Shown: positions 8,409-17,126 of the stretch, one piece after another
How the letters are laid out: the number at the start of each line of letters is the position of its first letter
Numbering within the stretch: the stretch's first letter is position 1
Assembly: GCA_963816785.1 (NCBI GenBank)
Contig: CAWFLL010000004.1
Location: forward strand, 1,612,001 to 1,676,000
Length of the DNA stretch: 64,000 nucleotides
Source: VRUE01 sp963816785
Lineage (GTDB): Bacteria; Actinomycetota; Thermoleophilia; Solirubrobacterales; 70-9
Direction: 5' to 3'
Notes under the pieces: model-generated
The model's input: only the letters and a program-made list of their open reading frames with translations
What the model was told of the DNA's origin: nothing
The model's database searches: none
Translations under genes and position numbers: made by a program

Positions 8409-9482
8409 ATGAAGGTGGGAATCGTCGGATTGCCGAACGCCGGCAAGTCGACCCTCTTCAACGCTCTGACCAAGGGCGGGGCGCAGACCGGCGACTACCC
8501 GTTCACGACGATCGAGCCCAACGTCGCGATCGCGCAGGTGCCGGACGAACGGCTGGCGAAGGTGGGGGAGACGGTGGGCAGCTCCGAGCTGGTGCCGGCG
8601 ACGATCTCCTTTCACGACATCGCCGGCCTCGTCAAAGGTGCGTCGGAGGGCGAGGGGCTCGGCAACCGTTTCCTCGCCTCGATCCGGGAGACCGACGCGA
8701 TCTGCCACGTCGTCCGCTGCCATGCGGATACCGGCGTGCCGCATCCCGACGGCCGCATCGATCCGATCGCGGACATCGAGACGATCGAGACCGAGCTGAC
8801 GCTGGCCGACTACGAGCAGGCCGAGCGGCGGCTGGAACGGGTCGAAAAGGGGGCGAAGTCGGGCGACCCTGAGGCGATCGCCGAACGGAGCTGGCTGGAG
8901 AAGGTGCTGGTGGAGCTCGGCGCGGGTCGTCCCGCCCGCTCGGTGCCCGTTCCCGAGGCGGCTCCCGCGGCGGCGATGAACCTGCAGGCGCTCACCTCGA
9001 AGCCGATCCTCTACGTCGCCAACGTCGACGAGGGCGACGCCGACCCGCCGGCCGAGGTGAAACACCACGCCGAGGAGATCGGCGCCGGCGTGGTCGCCGT
9101 CAGCGCCCGGATCGAGGGGGAGCTGGCGGAGCTGGACCCGGCCGAGGCCGAGGAGATGCGCGACTCCTACGGAGTCCAGGGCTCGGGCCTGGAGCGCCTC
9201 GTCCGCGCCGCCTACGACCTCCTCGACCTGATCACCTTCTTCACCGCCGGCGAGGGGAAGGAAGCGGTGGCCCGCCCGCTCGCCGGCGGCTCCACCGCCT
9301 GGGAGGCGGCAGGGACGATCCACACCGAGATCCAGGACGCGTTCGTGAAAGCCGAGGTGATCTCCTGGGATCAGCTGGTCGAGTGCGGCGGCTACACCCC
9401 GGCCCGCGACCGCGGCCTGCTCCGGGTCGAGGGCCGCGACTACGTCGTCGCCGACGGCGACGTGATCACGATCAAGGTGTAG
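8409..9482 (+). CDS. ychF: Ribosome-binding ATPase YchF
   Basis: 357 residues, the normal length of YchF/OLA1. The P-loop GLPNAGKSTLFNAL starts near residue 7, followed by DYPFTTIEPNVA and FHDIAGLVKGASEGEGLGNRFL (G3 region). The G4 position is altered to NVDEGD, as is usual in this ATP-preferring family. The C-terminal TGS domain ends with DYVVADGDVITIKV. YchF is an Obg-family ATPase that binds ribosomes and takes part in stress responses. AGGAGG 9 bases before the ATG fixes the start and comes from the upstream palindromic element. Confidence 0.95.
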   Translation: MKVGIVGLPNAGKSTLFNALTKGGAQTGDYPFTTIEPNVAIAQVPDERLAKVGETVGSSELVPATISFHDIAGLVKGASEGEGLGNRFLASIRETDAICHVVRCHADTGVPHPDGRIDPIADIETIETELTLADYEQAERRLERVEKGAKSGDPEAIAERSWLEKVLVELGAGRPARSVPVPEAAPAAAMNLQALTSKPILYVANVDEGDADPPAEVKHHAEEIGAGVVAVSARIEGELAELDPAEAEEMRDSYGVQGSGLERLVRAAYDLLDLITFFTAGEGKEAVARPLAGGSTAWEAAGTIHTEIQDAFVKAEVISWDQLVECGGYTPARDRGLLRVEGRDYVVADGDVITIKV

Positions 9483-9491
9483 CGTCCCGGC

Positions 9492-10484
9492 ATGGATCAG
9501 GGGGCCCGGTTCCCGAAGGTGGCCGCCAAGGCCGGCCACTACGAGAGCTTCTACATCAAGGCCTGCCGCCCCGGCGGCGGGCAGGGGCTCTGGATCCGCC
9601 ACACCGTCCACAAGCGTCCCGGCGCCGAGCCGAACGCGTCGATCTGGTTCGTCCTCTTCGACCGCGGGCAGGGGAGCCCGCGGGCGACCAAGGTCACCGT
9701 GCCGGCGGCTGAGCTTTCCACCCCTGCGGGCTCATGGATCCGGGTCGCCGGGGCCGAGATCGGCCCAGGCCAGGCGAGCGGCTCGATCGTCACCGACGCC
9801 CTCGAGGCGTCGTGGGAGCTCGAGTTCAGCGGCGACGCCGAGCCCTGCAAGTACCTGCCGGCGGACTGGCTCTACGAGGCGCCGGTGCCGCGCACGAAGT
9901 TCGTCGCGCCCTACCCCGACGCCCGCTTCGAGGGCCGGCTCGAGATCGGCGGGGCCAATCCGATCGAGCTGTCGGGATGGCCGGGGATGATCGGCCACAA
10001 CTGGGGGAGCGAGCACGCCGAGCGCTGGGTCTGGCTCGAGGGAACGGGCTTCGCGGACGCGGAGGAGACGTATTTCGACGCCGGCGCCGCGCGGATCAAG
10101 CTCGGCTCCTGGACCACTCCCTGGATCCCGTCCGGAATGCTCGTGCTCGACGGCGAGCCCCACCGCCTCGGCGGCTTCGGCAGGATCCGCTCTGCCTCGG
10201 TGAAGGAGTCGGCGGGCGAGTGCGCCTTCGTCCTGCCCGGCAAGGACATCGTCGTCCGCGGCCGCGTCTCGGCTCCGCGCGAGGACTTCGTCGGCTGGGT
10301 CTATGCAGACCCCGACGGACCCGAGCACAACACGATCAACTGCTCGGTCGCCGACCTCGAGCTGGCCGTCGAACGGCCCGCCCAGCCGGCCCGTCGGCTG
10401 AGGCTCGAGAGGGGCGCCGCCTACGAGCTCGGGATGCGCGAGACCGACCACGGCATCCCGATCCAGCCCTACCCGGACGGCTGA
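9492..10484 (+). CDS. Lipocalin-fold protein resembling CrtC/tocopherol-cyclase-type enzymes
   Basis: 330 residues, no signal peptide. The pattern of beta strands and the phrases GMIGHNWGSEHAERWVWLEG and SGMLVLDGEPHRLGGFGRI resemble the two-lipocalin fold of hydroxyneurosporene hydratase (CrtC), AttH and tocopherol cyclase. The His-Asn-Trp-Gly centre is typical of that fold. No carotenoid or quinone genes are nearby, so substrate and reaction are unknown and a non-catalytic lipid-binding role is possible. It starts 9 bases after ychF and is followed after 5 bases by the EEP gene, suggesting one transcript. Confidence 0.5.
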   Translation: MDQGARFPKVAAKAGHYESFYIKACRPGGGQGLWIRHTVHKRPGAEPNASIWFVLFDRGQGSPRATKVTVPAAELSTPAGSWIRVAGAEIGPGQASGSIVTDALEASWELEFSGDAEPCKYLPADWLYEAPVPRTKFVAPYPDARFEGRLEIGGANPIELSGWPGMIGHNWGSEHAERWVWLEGTGFADAEETYFDAGAARIKLGSWTTPWIPSGMLVLDGEPHRLGGFGRIRSASVKESAGECAFVLPGKDIVVRGRVSAPREDFVGWVYADPDGPEHNTINCSVADLELAVERPAQPARRLRLERGAAYELGMRETDHGIPIQPYPDG

Positions 10485-10489
10485 GCCCG

Positions 10490-11466
10490 GTGGAGCGCAC
10501 CGGTGCCCGCCGCCACTGGCTGATCTGGGCGGCGACAGTCCCGATCGGGGTCTGGGCCGTCCTCCGGGGCCTCGGCCTCGAGAGCGGTTTCCCGCTCGTC
10601 GCCCTGATGGCGTACACCCCCTACGTCGCGATCGGGGCGCTGCTCGTGGCCGCTGTGGCGGTTGCCCTCCGCAACTGGGCGGCGGCGACGGTCGGCGCCC
10701 TCGCCCTCGCCTGCCTGCTGGTCGCGGTGGCGCCGCGGGCGATCGGGAGCGGCGAGGACCCTCGCCCCGGCGACCTGGCGCTCGACGTCCTCTCGGTCAA
10801 CATCCACCACGGGACCGCCGACGCCGGAGCCGTGGTGGATCTGGTCGATCGCCGCGGCGCGGATGTCCTCAGCGTCCAGGAGCTGACGCCGAGCTTCGCC
10901 CGTGAGCTCGAGGATGCCGGCCTCGCCGCGAGGCTCCCCCACGCGGTGCGCTCGATGCACCGGGGGGCGAGCGGCGGCGGGCTCTATTCCCGTTTCCCGC
11001 TGAGGAGGCTGGCAGGCCGGCTCCGGTCGACTTCCGGATGCCGCGGGCCCGGGTCGCGCTGCCGGGCGGCCGCTCGGTCAGGGTCGTCGCCGTCCATCCC
11101 TACCCTCCCGGCCTCAACAGCACCGACCGCTGGAGCGCCGGACTGCACACCCTGCCAGACGCCGAGCCGGGCCGCTCGCCGTGGATCCTGCCCGGCGACT
11201 TCAACGCGACCCTCGATCACGCCGAACTGCGCGAGATCCTCGAGGGCGGCTACCGCGACGCGGCGGAGGTGACCGGGAAGGGGCTGACGCCGACCTGGCC
11301 GGCGGCGGGGCGGCGCCTGCCGCCGGTGACGATCGACCACGTCCTCGCCGATCGCCGGATCGGCATCGTCTCCTACGCGGTTGAGGACGTGCCGGGGAGC
11401 GACCACCGCGCGGTGTACGCGCGGCTCGCCGTCCCAGCTGTCCTACCGCGCGACACCGCCGGCTGA
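10490..11466 (+). CDS. Membrane-anchored endonuclease/exonuclease/phosphatase (EEP) family protein, frameshifted
   Basis: GTG 10490 opens a frame with three N-terminal membrane segments (about residues 7-85). The EEP catalytic domain follows: VNIHHG, VQELTP, then a break near 11015-11018, after which the next frame continues with VDFRMPRARVALPG, VHPYPP, GDFNATLDH, IDHVLA and GSDHRAV. All catalytic-type residues of the family (Asn, Glu, Asp-Asn, Asp-His) are present across the two frames, and one missing base in GGCC would restore them. A sequence error is therefore more likely than decay. Such proteins act outside the membrane on phosphodiesters. The 3' end overlaps the convergent SpoIID gene by 24 bases. 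Confidence 0.78.
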
Positions 11467-12612
11467 GTTCCCGCTGCCACCGTGGTCTGGGGCGACCCTT
11501 CCGTCGACGCCCTTGCGGAAGGTCATCCAGCGGTCGTAGGCGCCGAGCGCGCTCTGGAGCTGGTCGCCGCGGATCATCGTCGTCCCCCCGCTGCCGTAGA
11601 GGCGGGCCCAGACGATTCGGGGCGAGGCGCCGCGCTTGGTCACGACGACCCGCTTCAGCTGCCCGTCGAGGTAGCCACCCAGCCTGGAGCTGATCTCGGC
11701 GCCGGAGAAGCGAAGCGTCCAGGAGTGCAGCGGGCAGGAACCGTCGTAGGGGTCGGGAACGCCGACCAGGTAGGGGACGGAGGGGCCGAAGAAGACGTTC
11801 TGGACGCTCTCGGTGTGGCCGCCGGAGCAGGCCGAGAAGAAGGTCTGGGCGATTTCCCCGCGATAGAGGACGACCTCGCCCCTGGTCTCGGTGGCGGCTC
11901 GGTTGCTGGCGGCGGCCTCGCTCTCGATTCCTCCGTAGACCTGGCTGCGGGTGTCGTCGTAGAGCTCGAAGCCGTTGCCGTCGACCCTCGTCGAGAGGGC
12001 GAAAGAGCGTGCCGCCACCGCCTGCGCTCGCAACGCCGACATCGGCCAGGAGGGCGGCGACTCGTTGGCGATCACGCCCTTCACGTACTGGTCGACCGCG
12101 ACGGCGTTGATCGCGTTCAGGGAGCCGGGATCGCTTCTCGTCGGCACCACCTCGAGCGCGCCGCGGTAGGCGCCGCCGCCGATCCGGATCGCGCCGTCGC
12201 CGGCCGCGCGCAGCCGCAGCCCGCAGTTGGCAAGCGCCCGGCCCGTTGAGGTGCGCAGCCGCACGCTGCCCCCGACCCGGTGTGCGGCGTAGGAGCGATC
12301 GGGGTCGAGGCCGCGGCCGCAGGCGCCCGTGGCGCCGCTGAAGCCGACGTCGCCGCCGCTGACGTCGACCAGGACCCGGACGACCCGGGGGCCGCCGATC
12401 GTCCCGATCGTCGTCCCCGAGTAGTAGTGGCTGAGGATCGAGCGGTACCCGAAGCCGTGGGTGGCGTAGCCGTAGGCGCCGTACTGGCTCATCCCGACCC
12501 CGTGGCCGAAGCCATGTCCCTCGACAACCCATTCGACGCTTCCGTGAGCGGCGCCCGGCGCGAGCAGGAGCCCGAGCAGGAGCAGGAGGGGGGTCGTGAA
12601 GCGTGCGCGCAT
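11443..12612 (-). CDS. SpoIID/LytB-domain secreted protein
   Basis: 389 residues with a signal peptide (RARFTTPLLLLLGLLLAPGAAHG). The SpoIID/LytB domain shows GHGFGHGVGMSQYGAYGYA near residue 33, the central INAVAVDQYVKGVIANE and MSALRAQAVAARSFAL, and FFSACSGGHTE with the conserved Ser-Cys-Gly-Gly-His-Thr. SpoIID proteins are lytic transglycosylases that process peptidoglycan lacking stem peptides, and LytB-type proteins modulate autolysins. There is no sign of sporulation genes here, so a role in vegetative wall turnover is inferred. Confidence 0.88.
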   Translation of the reverse strand: MRARFTTPLLLLLGLLLAPGAAHGSVEWVVEGHGFGHGVGMSQYGAYGYATHGFGYRSILSHYYSGTTIGTIGGPRVVRVLVDVSGGDVGFSGATGACGRGLDPDRSYAAHRVGGSVRLRTSTGRALANCGLRLRAAGDGAIRIGGGAYRGALEVVPTRSDPGSLNAINAVAVDQYVKGVIANESPPSWPMSALRAQAVAARSFALSTRVDGNGFELYDDTRSQVYGGIESEAAASNRAATETRGEVVLYRGEIAQTFFSACSGGHTESVQNVFFGPSVPYLVGVPDPYDGSCPLHSWTLRFSGAEISSRLGGYLDGQLKRVVVTKRGASPRIVWARLYGSGGTTMIRGDQLQSALGAYDRWMTFRKGVDGRVAPDHGGSGNSAGGVAR

Positions 12613-12687
12613 GTCCGGTCAACCAATTCGCCCCGGGCGAGTCGCGGCCTGCACTAGTCTGAAACAGACGAACCAGAGGAGGTCAGC

Positions 12688-14133
12688 ATGGCGACGCAAG
12701 CGGTCCAGGTTGTCGACCACAAACTCCTCGCCGCCGGTGAGTGGGCGGCGACCGGCGAGTGGGACGAGGTGCTGAGCCCGTATGACGGAACCGCCGTCGG
12801 CAGGGCGGCCCAGGGGGACGCGGCGCTCGTCGACAGGGCCGCGCGCGTGGCGCAGGAGGCCTTCGAGGCCGGCGACTTTCCTCAGCACGAGCGCGCCGCG
12901 GTGCTCGACCGCGCCGCCGAGATCGCCGGCGAACGGACCGAGGAACTGGCGCTGGCGATCGCCGCCGAGGCGGGCAAGCCGCTGAAGACCGCAACCGTCG
13001 AGGCGACCCGCTGTGCCGAGACCCTCACCTTCTCCGCGGTCGAGGCGCGCAAGCTGAGCGGCGGCACGGTGCCGATGGACGCCTCGGCGGCCGGCGCCGG
13101 CAAGCTCGGCGTGATGCTGCGGGTGCCCTACGGGGTGGTGGGCGCGATCAGCCCGTTCAACTTCCCGCTCAACCTCGTCGCCCACAAGCTCGGGCCGGCG
13201 ATCGCAGCCGGCAACGCGGTGGTCCTGAAGCCGGCGGGGCAGACGCCGATCTCGGCCCTGAAGCTGGCCCAGATCCTGGTTGACGCCGGCCTGCCGGAGG
13301 GCTGGCTGAGCGTGATCCCGGGCTCCGGCTCTGACGTCGGCAACGCGATAGTCGAGCACGAGCTGACCCGAGCCCTCACCTTCACCGGCTCCTCGACGGT
13401 CGGCTGGGGCATCCGCAGTCGCGTCCCCCACAAGAAGGTGAATCTCGAGCTTGGCTCGAACGCGCCGCTGATCATCCACAGCGACGGCGACTGGGAGGCG
13501 GCGGCCGACAAAACCAAGCTCCACGCCTACTCCCATGCAGGGCAGAGCTGCATCTCGATCCAGCGCATCCTGGTCCACGAGGACGTCGCCGACGCCTTCA
13601 CCGAGCGGCTGATCGCCAACGTCGGGGAGCTGCGCGTGGGAGACCCGCTCGACCCCGAGACCGACGTCGGCCCGCTGATCTCGCCCGAGGACCGCGACCG
13701 GGTAAAGGACTGGGTCGACGAGGCGGTCGCGGCCGGCGCCGAGCTGCTGGTCGGCGGCGACCTCGTCGACGAGGGGCGCTGCCTGGCGCCGACCCTGCTC
13801 GGCTCGCCGCCGCGTGACGCCAAGGTCTGGTGCGAAGAGATCTTCGGCCCGGTCGCGACGATCGACCGCTACTCGGACTTCGCCGAGGGGCTGCGGATGG
13901 CGAACGACTCCCGCTTCGGGCTCCAGGCGGGCGTCTTCACCCGCGACGTCGGCCGCGGCCTCGAGGCGGCCGACGCCCTCGAGTTCGGCGGCGTCCTGAT
14001 CAACGAGGTCCCGACCTTCCGCGCCGACCAGATGCCCTACGGGGGCGTCAAGGACTCCGGCAACACCCGCGAGGGCCCCGCCTACTCGGTGCTCGAGCTG
14101 ACCGAGGAGCGCCTCGTCACCTTCCAGGGCTAG
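12688..14133 (+). CDS. NAD(P)-dependent aldehyde dehydrogenase
   Basis: 481 residues, normal ALDH length. Conserved features: GVVGAISPFNFPLNL, NAVVLKPAGQTP, FTGSSTVGWGI (cofactor loop), the general-base Glu in VNLELGSNAP, the catalytic Cys in HAGQSCIS, and EEIFGPVATI near the C-terminus. GQSCIS and the overall pattern resemble lactaldehyde, glyceraldehyde-3-phosphate (non-phosphorylating) or succinate-semialdehyde type enzymes; the natural substrate is not decided. AGGAGG 10 bases before the ATG supports the start. It is the nearest gene able to oxidise an aldehyde made by the decarboxylase at 17970, but it lies 4 kb away in a different transcript. Confidence 0.9.
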   Translation: MATQAVQVVDHKLLAAGEWAATGEWDEVLSPYDGTAVGRAAQGDAALVDRAARVAQEAFEAGDFPQHERAAVLDRAAEIAGERTEELALAIAAEAGKPLKTATVEATRCAETLTFSAVEARKLSGGTVPMDASAAGAGKLGVMLRVPYGVVGAISPFNFPLNLVAHKLGPAIAAGNAVVLKPAGQTPISALKLAQILVDAGLPEGWLSVIPGSGSDVGNAIVEHELTRALTFTGSSTVGWGIRSRVPHKKVNLELGSNAPLIIHSDGDWEAAADKTKLHAYSHAGQSCISIQRILVHEDVADAFTERLIANVGELRVGDPLDPETDVGPLISPEDRDRVKDWVDEAVAAGAELLVGGDLVDEGRCLAPTLLGSPPRDAKVWCEEIFGPVATIDRYSDFAEGLRMANDSRFGLQAGVFTRDVGRGLEAADALEFGGVLINEVPTFRADQMPYGGVKDSGNTREGPAYSVLELTEERLVTFQG

Positions 14134-14182
14134 CCACCGCCGATAGCCTTGTTGCGTCAAATCGCCGAAAGGGGCCATCTAT

Positions 14183-15214
14183 ATGTCGGGCAGTCTCAGA
14201 TCGAGGACGCGAACGGGCAGCTGGGCCATTGCGGCCGTGGTTGCCGCCACCGGTTTTCTCTCGCTCCTCCCGCAGGCCGCCAATGCGGCGACGGTCTCCA
14301 ACGGCGATTTCGAGACCGGGACCCTGTCCGGGTGGACGGTCTCCAACGCTGGGAGTGGCAACTGGTTCGCATACACAGGCACCACCGCTCCGATCAGCTC
14401 CATCCCAGAATTCCCGAACCAGGTGATCGCCCCCCCACAGGGAACCTTCGGGGCCATCTCGGATCAGGACAATCCCGGAACTCACATCCTGTATCAGGAC
14501 ATCGCCCTCGAGCCCGGCCTTACCCACACCCTTTCGATGCTGATCTATTACGAATCAGATGAGCCTATCGCCGTCCCGAGTCCCGAGACCCTGTCATACG
14601 AAGTATTTCCCAACCAGCAGTACCGGGTCGATGTGATGAAGCCGGGCACGCCGGTTGACTCGGTGAATCCGGCTGACATCCTGTCCAACGTCTTCAGAAC
14701 AACTCCCGGCGCTCCGCAGGTGCTCCAGCCCACCGCCCTATCCGTCGATCTCACCCCCTATGCCGGGCAGATGATCCGCCTTCGCCTGGCCGAGGTCGAC
14801 AACCAAGGCTTTTTCAACGCCGGGGCGGACGCGATTTCGATCGCGACCCCGGTCCCGCCCCCCTCCAACGTCTTCACGTTCGGCAAATTGAAGCTGAACA
14901 AGAAAAAGGGCACCGGGAAGCTCGAGGTGAACGTTCCCGGCTCCGGCACGCTGACCGCCGTGGACGTCCGGTCGCTTGGTACGAAAAAGACTGCGTCGGC
15001 GAGCAAGAGGGCTCCCGCCCGGATCAAGAAGGCCAAGCTCCAGGTCAAGACCGCAGGCAAGGCCAAGCTCAACCTGAAGCCGACCGGAGCCGGCAAGAAG
15101 ACGCTCAGGGAGAAGGGAAAGCTCGCCTTCAAGGCGCAGGTGACCTTCACCCCGACCGGAGGCACCGCCGCCAGCCAGTCCTTCAAGGGCAAGCTGAAGC
15201 TCAACGCGGGCTGA
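14183..15214 (+). CDS. Secreted protein: jelly-roll-like N-terminal module plus basic Solirubrobacterales-type C-terminal domain
   Basis: 343 residues. Signal peptide ends near AANA-ATV. Residues about 37-215 begin with NGDFETGTLSGWTVSN, a phrase typical of carbohydrate-binding-type beta-sandwiches (DUF642-like). After a PVPPPSN linker, residues about 232-343 form a Lys/Gly-rich region with alternating strands (FGKLKLNKKKGTGKLEVNV, VKTAGKAKLNLKPTG, KGKLAFKAQVTFTPTGG). From memory, such Lys-rich C-terminal modules recur on many secreted proteins of Solirubrobacter relatives; a wall or surface anchoring role is inference. A similar basic tail ends the 952-residue protein at 3721. Confidence 0.75.
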   Translation: MSGSLRSRTRTGSWAIAAVVAATGFLSLLPQAANAATVSNGDFETGTLSGWTVSNAGSGNWFAYTGTTAPISSIPEFPNQVIAPPQGTFGAISDQDNPGTHILYQDIALEPGLTHTLSMLIYYESDEPIAVPSPETLSYEVFPNQQYRVDVMKPGTPVDSVNPADILSNVFRTTPGAPQVLQPTALSVDLTPYAGQMIRLRLAEVDNQGFFNAGADAISIATPVPPPSNVFTFGKLKLNKKKGTGKLEVNVPGSGTLTAVDVRSLGTKKTASASKRAPARIKKAKLQVKTAGKAKLNLKPTGAGKKTLREKGKLAFKAQVTFTPTGGTAASQSFKGKLKLNAG

Positions 15215-15232
15215 CTGTCACGCTGGTGCTCG

Positions 15233-16546
15233 CTACTCGTGCGGGCGCGCCAGCCGCCGGTGGTCGAGCGCCTCCTCGAGGATCGCCGGCTCGACGCCCT
15301 GCTCCAGCGCCACCTCGCGCAGCGAGCGGCCCGACTCGGCCGCCGCCTTGACGATGTCCGCCGCCCGGTCGTAGCCGATGTGGGGGTTGAGCGCGGCCGC
15401 CGTCGCGAGCGTCGCCTCGGCGTGGCGCTCGGTCATCTCCTCGTTGGCCTCGACCCCGGCGACGCATTTCTCGTTCAACAGCCGTGAGGCCGAGGCGAGC
15501 AGCTTGATCGAGTCGAGCAGGTTGCGGGCGATCAGCGGCACCCGCACGTTCAGCTCGAACTGGCCCTGGCTGCCGGCGACGGTGATCGCCGCGTCGTTGC
15601 CGATCACCTGGGCGGCGACCTGGATCACGACCTCGGGGATAACCGGGTTGACCTTGCCCGGCATGATCGAGGAGCCCTTCTGCAGCTCTGGCAGCCGCAG
15701 CTCGGCGAGCCCGGCGCGGGGGCCGGAGCCCATCAGCGCCAGGTCGTTGGCGATCTTGTTGAGCGATACCGCGTAGACCTTGAGCATCCCCGAGAGCTCG
15801 ACCAGCGCGTCGCGGTTGGCCTGCGCCTCGAAGGGGTCGAGGGGCCCGGAGATCGCCAGGCCGGTCTCCGCCGCGAGCTTCTCGCGGACCTTGGCGGCGA
15901 ATTCGGGATGGGTGTTGAGGCCGGTGCCGGTCGCGGTGCCGCCGAGTGGGATCTGCCCGACCCGGCGCAGGGTCGACTCGATCCGCTGCGAGCCGAGCCG
16001 CACCTGGGCCGCGTAGCCGCCGAACTCCTGGCCGAGGGTGACCGGGACCGCGTCCATCAGGTGGGTGCGCCCGGCCTTGACCACGTCGGCGAACTGCTCC
16101 GCCTTCGCCTCCAGCGCCGCCCCGAGACCGTCGATCGCCGGCAGCAGGTCGTGCGTGACCTCAGCGAGCGCCGCCAGGTGGACGGCGGACGGGAAGACGT
16201 CGTTCGAGGACTGACCCATGTTGACGTGGTCGTTGGGATGGGTCCCGTCGCCGGCGAGCGCCGCGATCACCTCGTTGGCGTTCATGTTCGAGGAGGTGCC
16301 CGAGCCGGTCTGGAAGACGTCGATCGGGAACTGGTCGTCGTGCTCGCCGGCCGCGACCGCTTCGCCGGCGGCCGCGATCCGCTCCGCCAGGTCCGGATCG
16401 AGCTCGCCCAGTTCGGCGTTCACCCGCGCCGCGGCCGCCTTCAGCCGCCCCAGCTCGCGGACGACCGACACCGGAACCCGCTCGCCCGAGACAGGAAAGT
16501 TCTCAACCGCCTTGATCGTCTCTCCACCCCAAAGCTGCTCAGTCAA
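15233..16546 (-). CDS. fumC: Class II fumarate hydratase
   Basis: 437 residues. Class II fumarase/aspartase superfamily motifs are complete: TGSGTSSNMNANEV, GTHPNDHVNMGQSSNDVFP, GRTHLMDAVPVTLGQE and the signature GSSIMPGKVNPVIPE. TGTGLNTHPEF and the absence of the aspartase-specific pattern favour fumarase over aspartate ammonia-lyase. It hydrates fumarate to malate in the TCA cycle, complementing aconitase (53.6 kb) and 2-oxoglutarate dehydrogenase (57-61 kb). The start MTEQLWGGETIKAVENFPVSG is the normal N-terminus of the family. It converges on the secreted-protein gene with a gap of 18 bases. Confidence 0.95.
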   Translation of the reverse strand: MTEQLWGGETIKAVENFPVSGERVPVSVVRELGRLKAAAARVNAELGELDPDLAERIAAAGEAVAAGEHDDQFPIDVFQTGSGTSSNMNANEVIAALAGDGTHPNDHVNMGQSSNDVFPSAVHLAALAEVTHDLLPAIDGLGAALEAKAEQFADVVKAGRTHLMDAVPVTLGQEFGGYAAQVRLGSQRIESTLRRVGQIPLGGTATGTGLNTHPEFAAKVREKLAAETGLAISGPLDPFEAQANRDALVELSGMLKVYAVSLNKIANDLALMGSGPRAGLAELRLPELQKGSSIMPGKVNPVIPEVVIQVAAQVIGNDAAITVAGSQGQFELNVRVPLIARNLLDSIKLLASASRLLNEKCVAGVEANEEMTERHAEATLATAAALNPHIGYDRAADIVKAAAESGRSLREVALEQGVEPAILEEALDHRRLARPHE

Positions 16547-16619
16547 AGTCGTCGCCTCGATTTCATCACCTCCGCAGCGTATTCAACGGCCTGCCAGCCC
16601 GCGCGCCCAGGTGGGGACG

Positions 16620-17099
16620 CTAGCCACGCGCCCGGCCGGCGTCGAAGCCCTCTTCGTAGGCGCGTTCGAACGCCCGTGGCAGCGGTCTGTCGCCGGGGCT
16701 GTAGCGGGCGGCGGCGTCGAGGCGGCGGAGGAGCTCGGCGTGGATGCCAGCGGTGTCCTCGGCGCCGCGCTCGACCGCCCCCAACAGGTAGCCGAGCTCC
16801 AGGCTGGCGGGCCCCCCGGGATCCGTGCGCGCCTGGGCGTTGAGCTCGGTCGCCGCCGTCACCATCGCCGCGCCGACGGTCGCGAGCTCGCCCCCCTTCT
16901 GATTCTCGGCCAGGCACTCGCTGATCGGCGTCTTGCCGGCGAGCCGGACCGCGCCCGGGGCGCCGCCGAGCGCGTGGAGGTAGGCCTCCGCGCCTTCGAG
17001 GCAGGCGACCGGCGTCTCCTCATCCGGGGAACCGCAGGCGCCGAGGGCGAGGGCGAGGATAGCGGTCAGGCCAAGGGCAAGCGATTGGAGGCGGCGCAT
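16620..17099 (-). CDS. Putative lipoprotein of unknown function
   Basis: 159 residues with a lipoprotein signal: MRRLQS, hydrophobic ALGLTAILALALG, and a lipobox ending at Cys22 (LALGAC-GSP). The mature part is helical and acidic to neutral, with two further Cys residues (VACLEG and ISECLAEN) that could pair. No family recognised. It would sit on the outer face of the membrane. Confidence 0.7.
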   Translation of the reverse strand: MRRLQSLALGLTAILALALGACGSPDEETPVACLEGAEAYLHALGGAPGAVRLAGKTPISECLAENQKGGELATVGAAMVTAATELNAQARTDPGGPASLELGYLLGAVERGAEDTAGIHAELLRRLDAAARYSPGDRPLPRAFERAYEEGFDAGRARG

Positions 17100-17126
17100 C
17101 GACCCCGCATCCTATGAGCCACCCCC

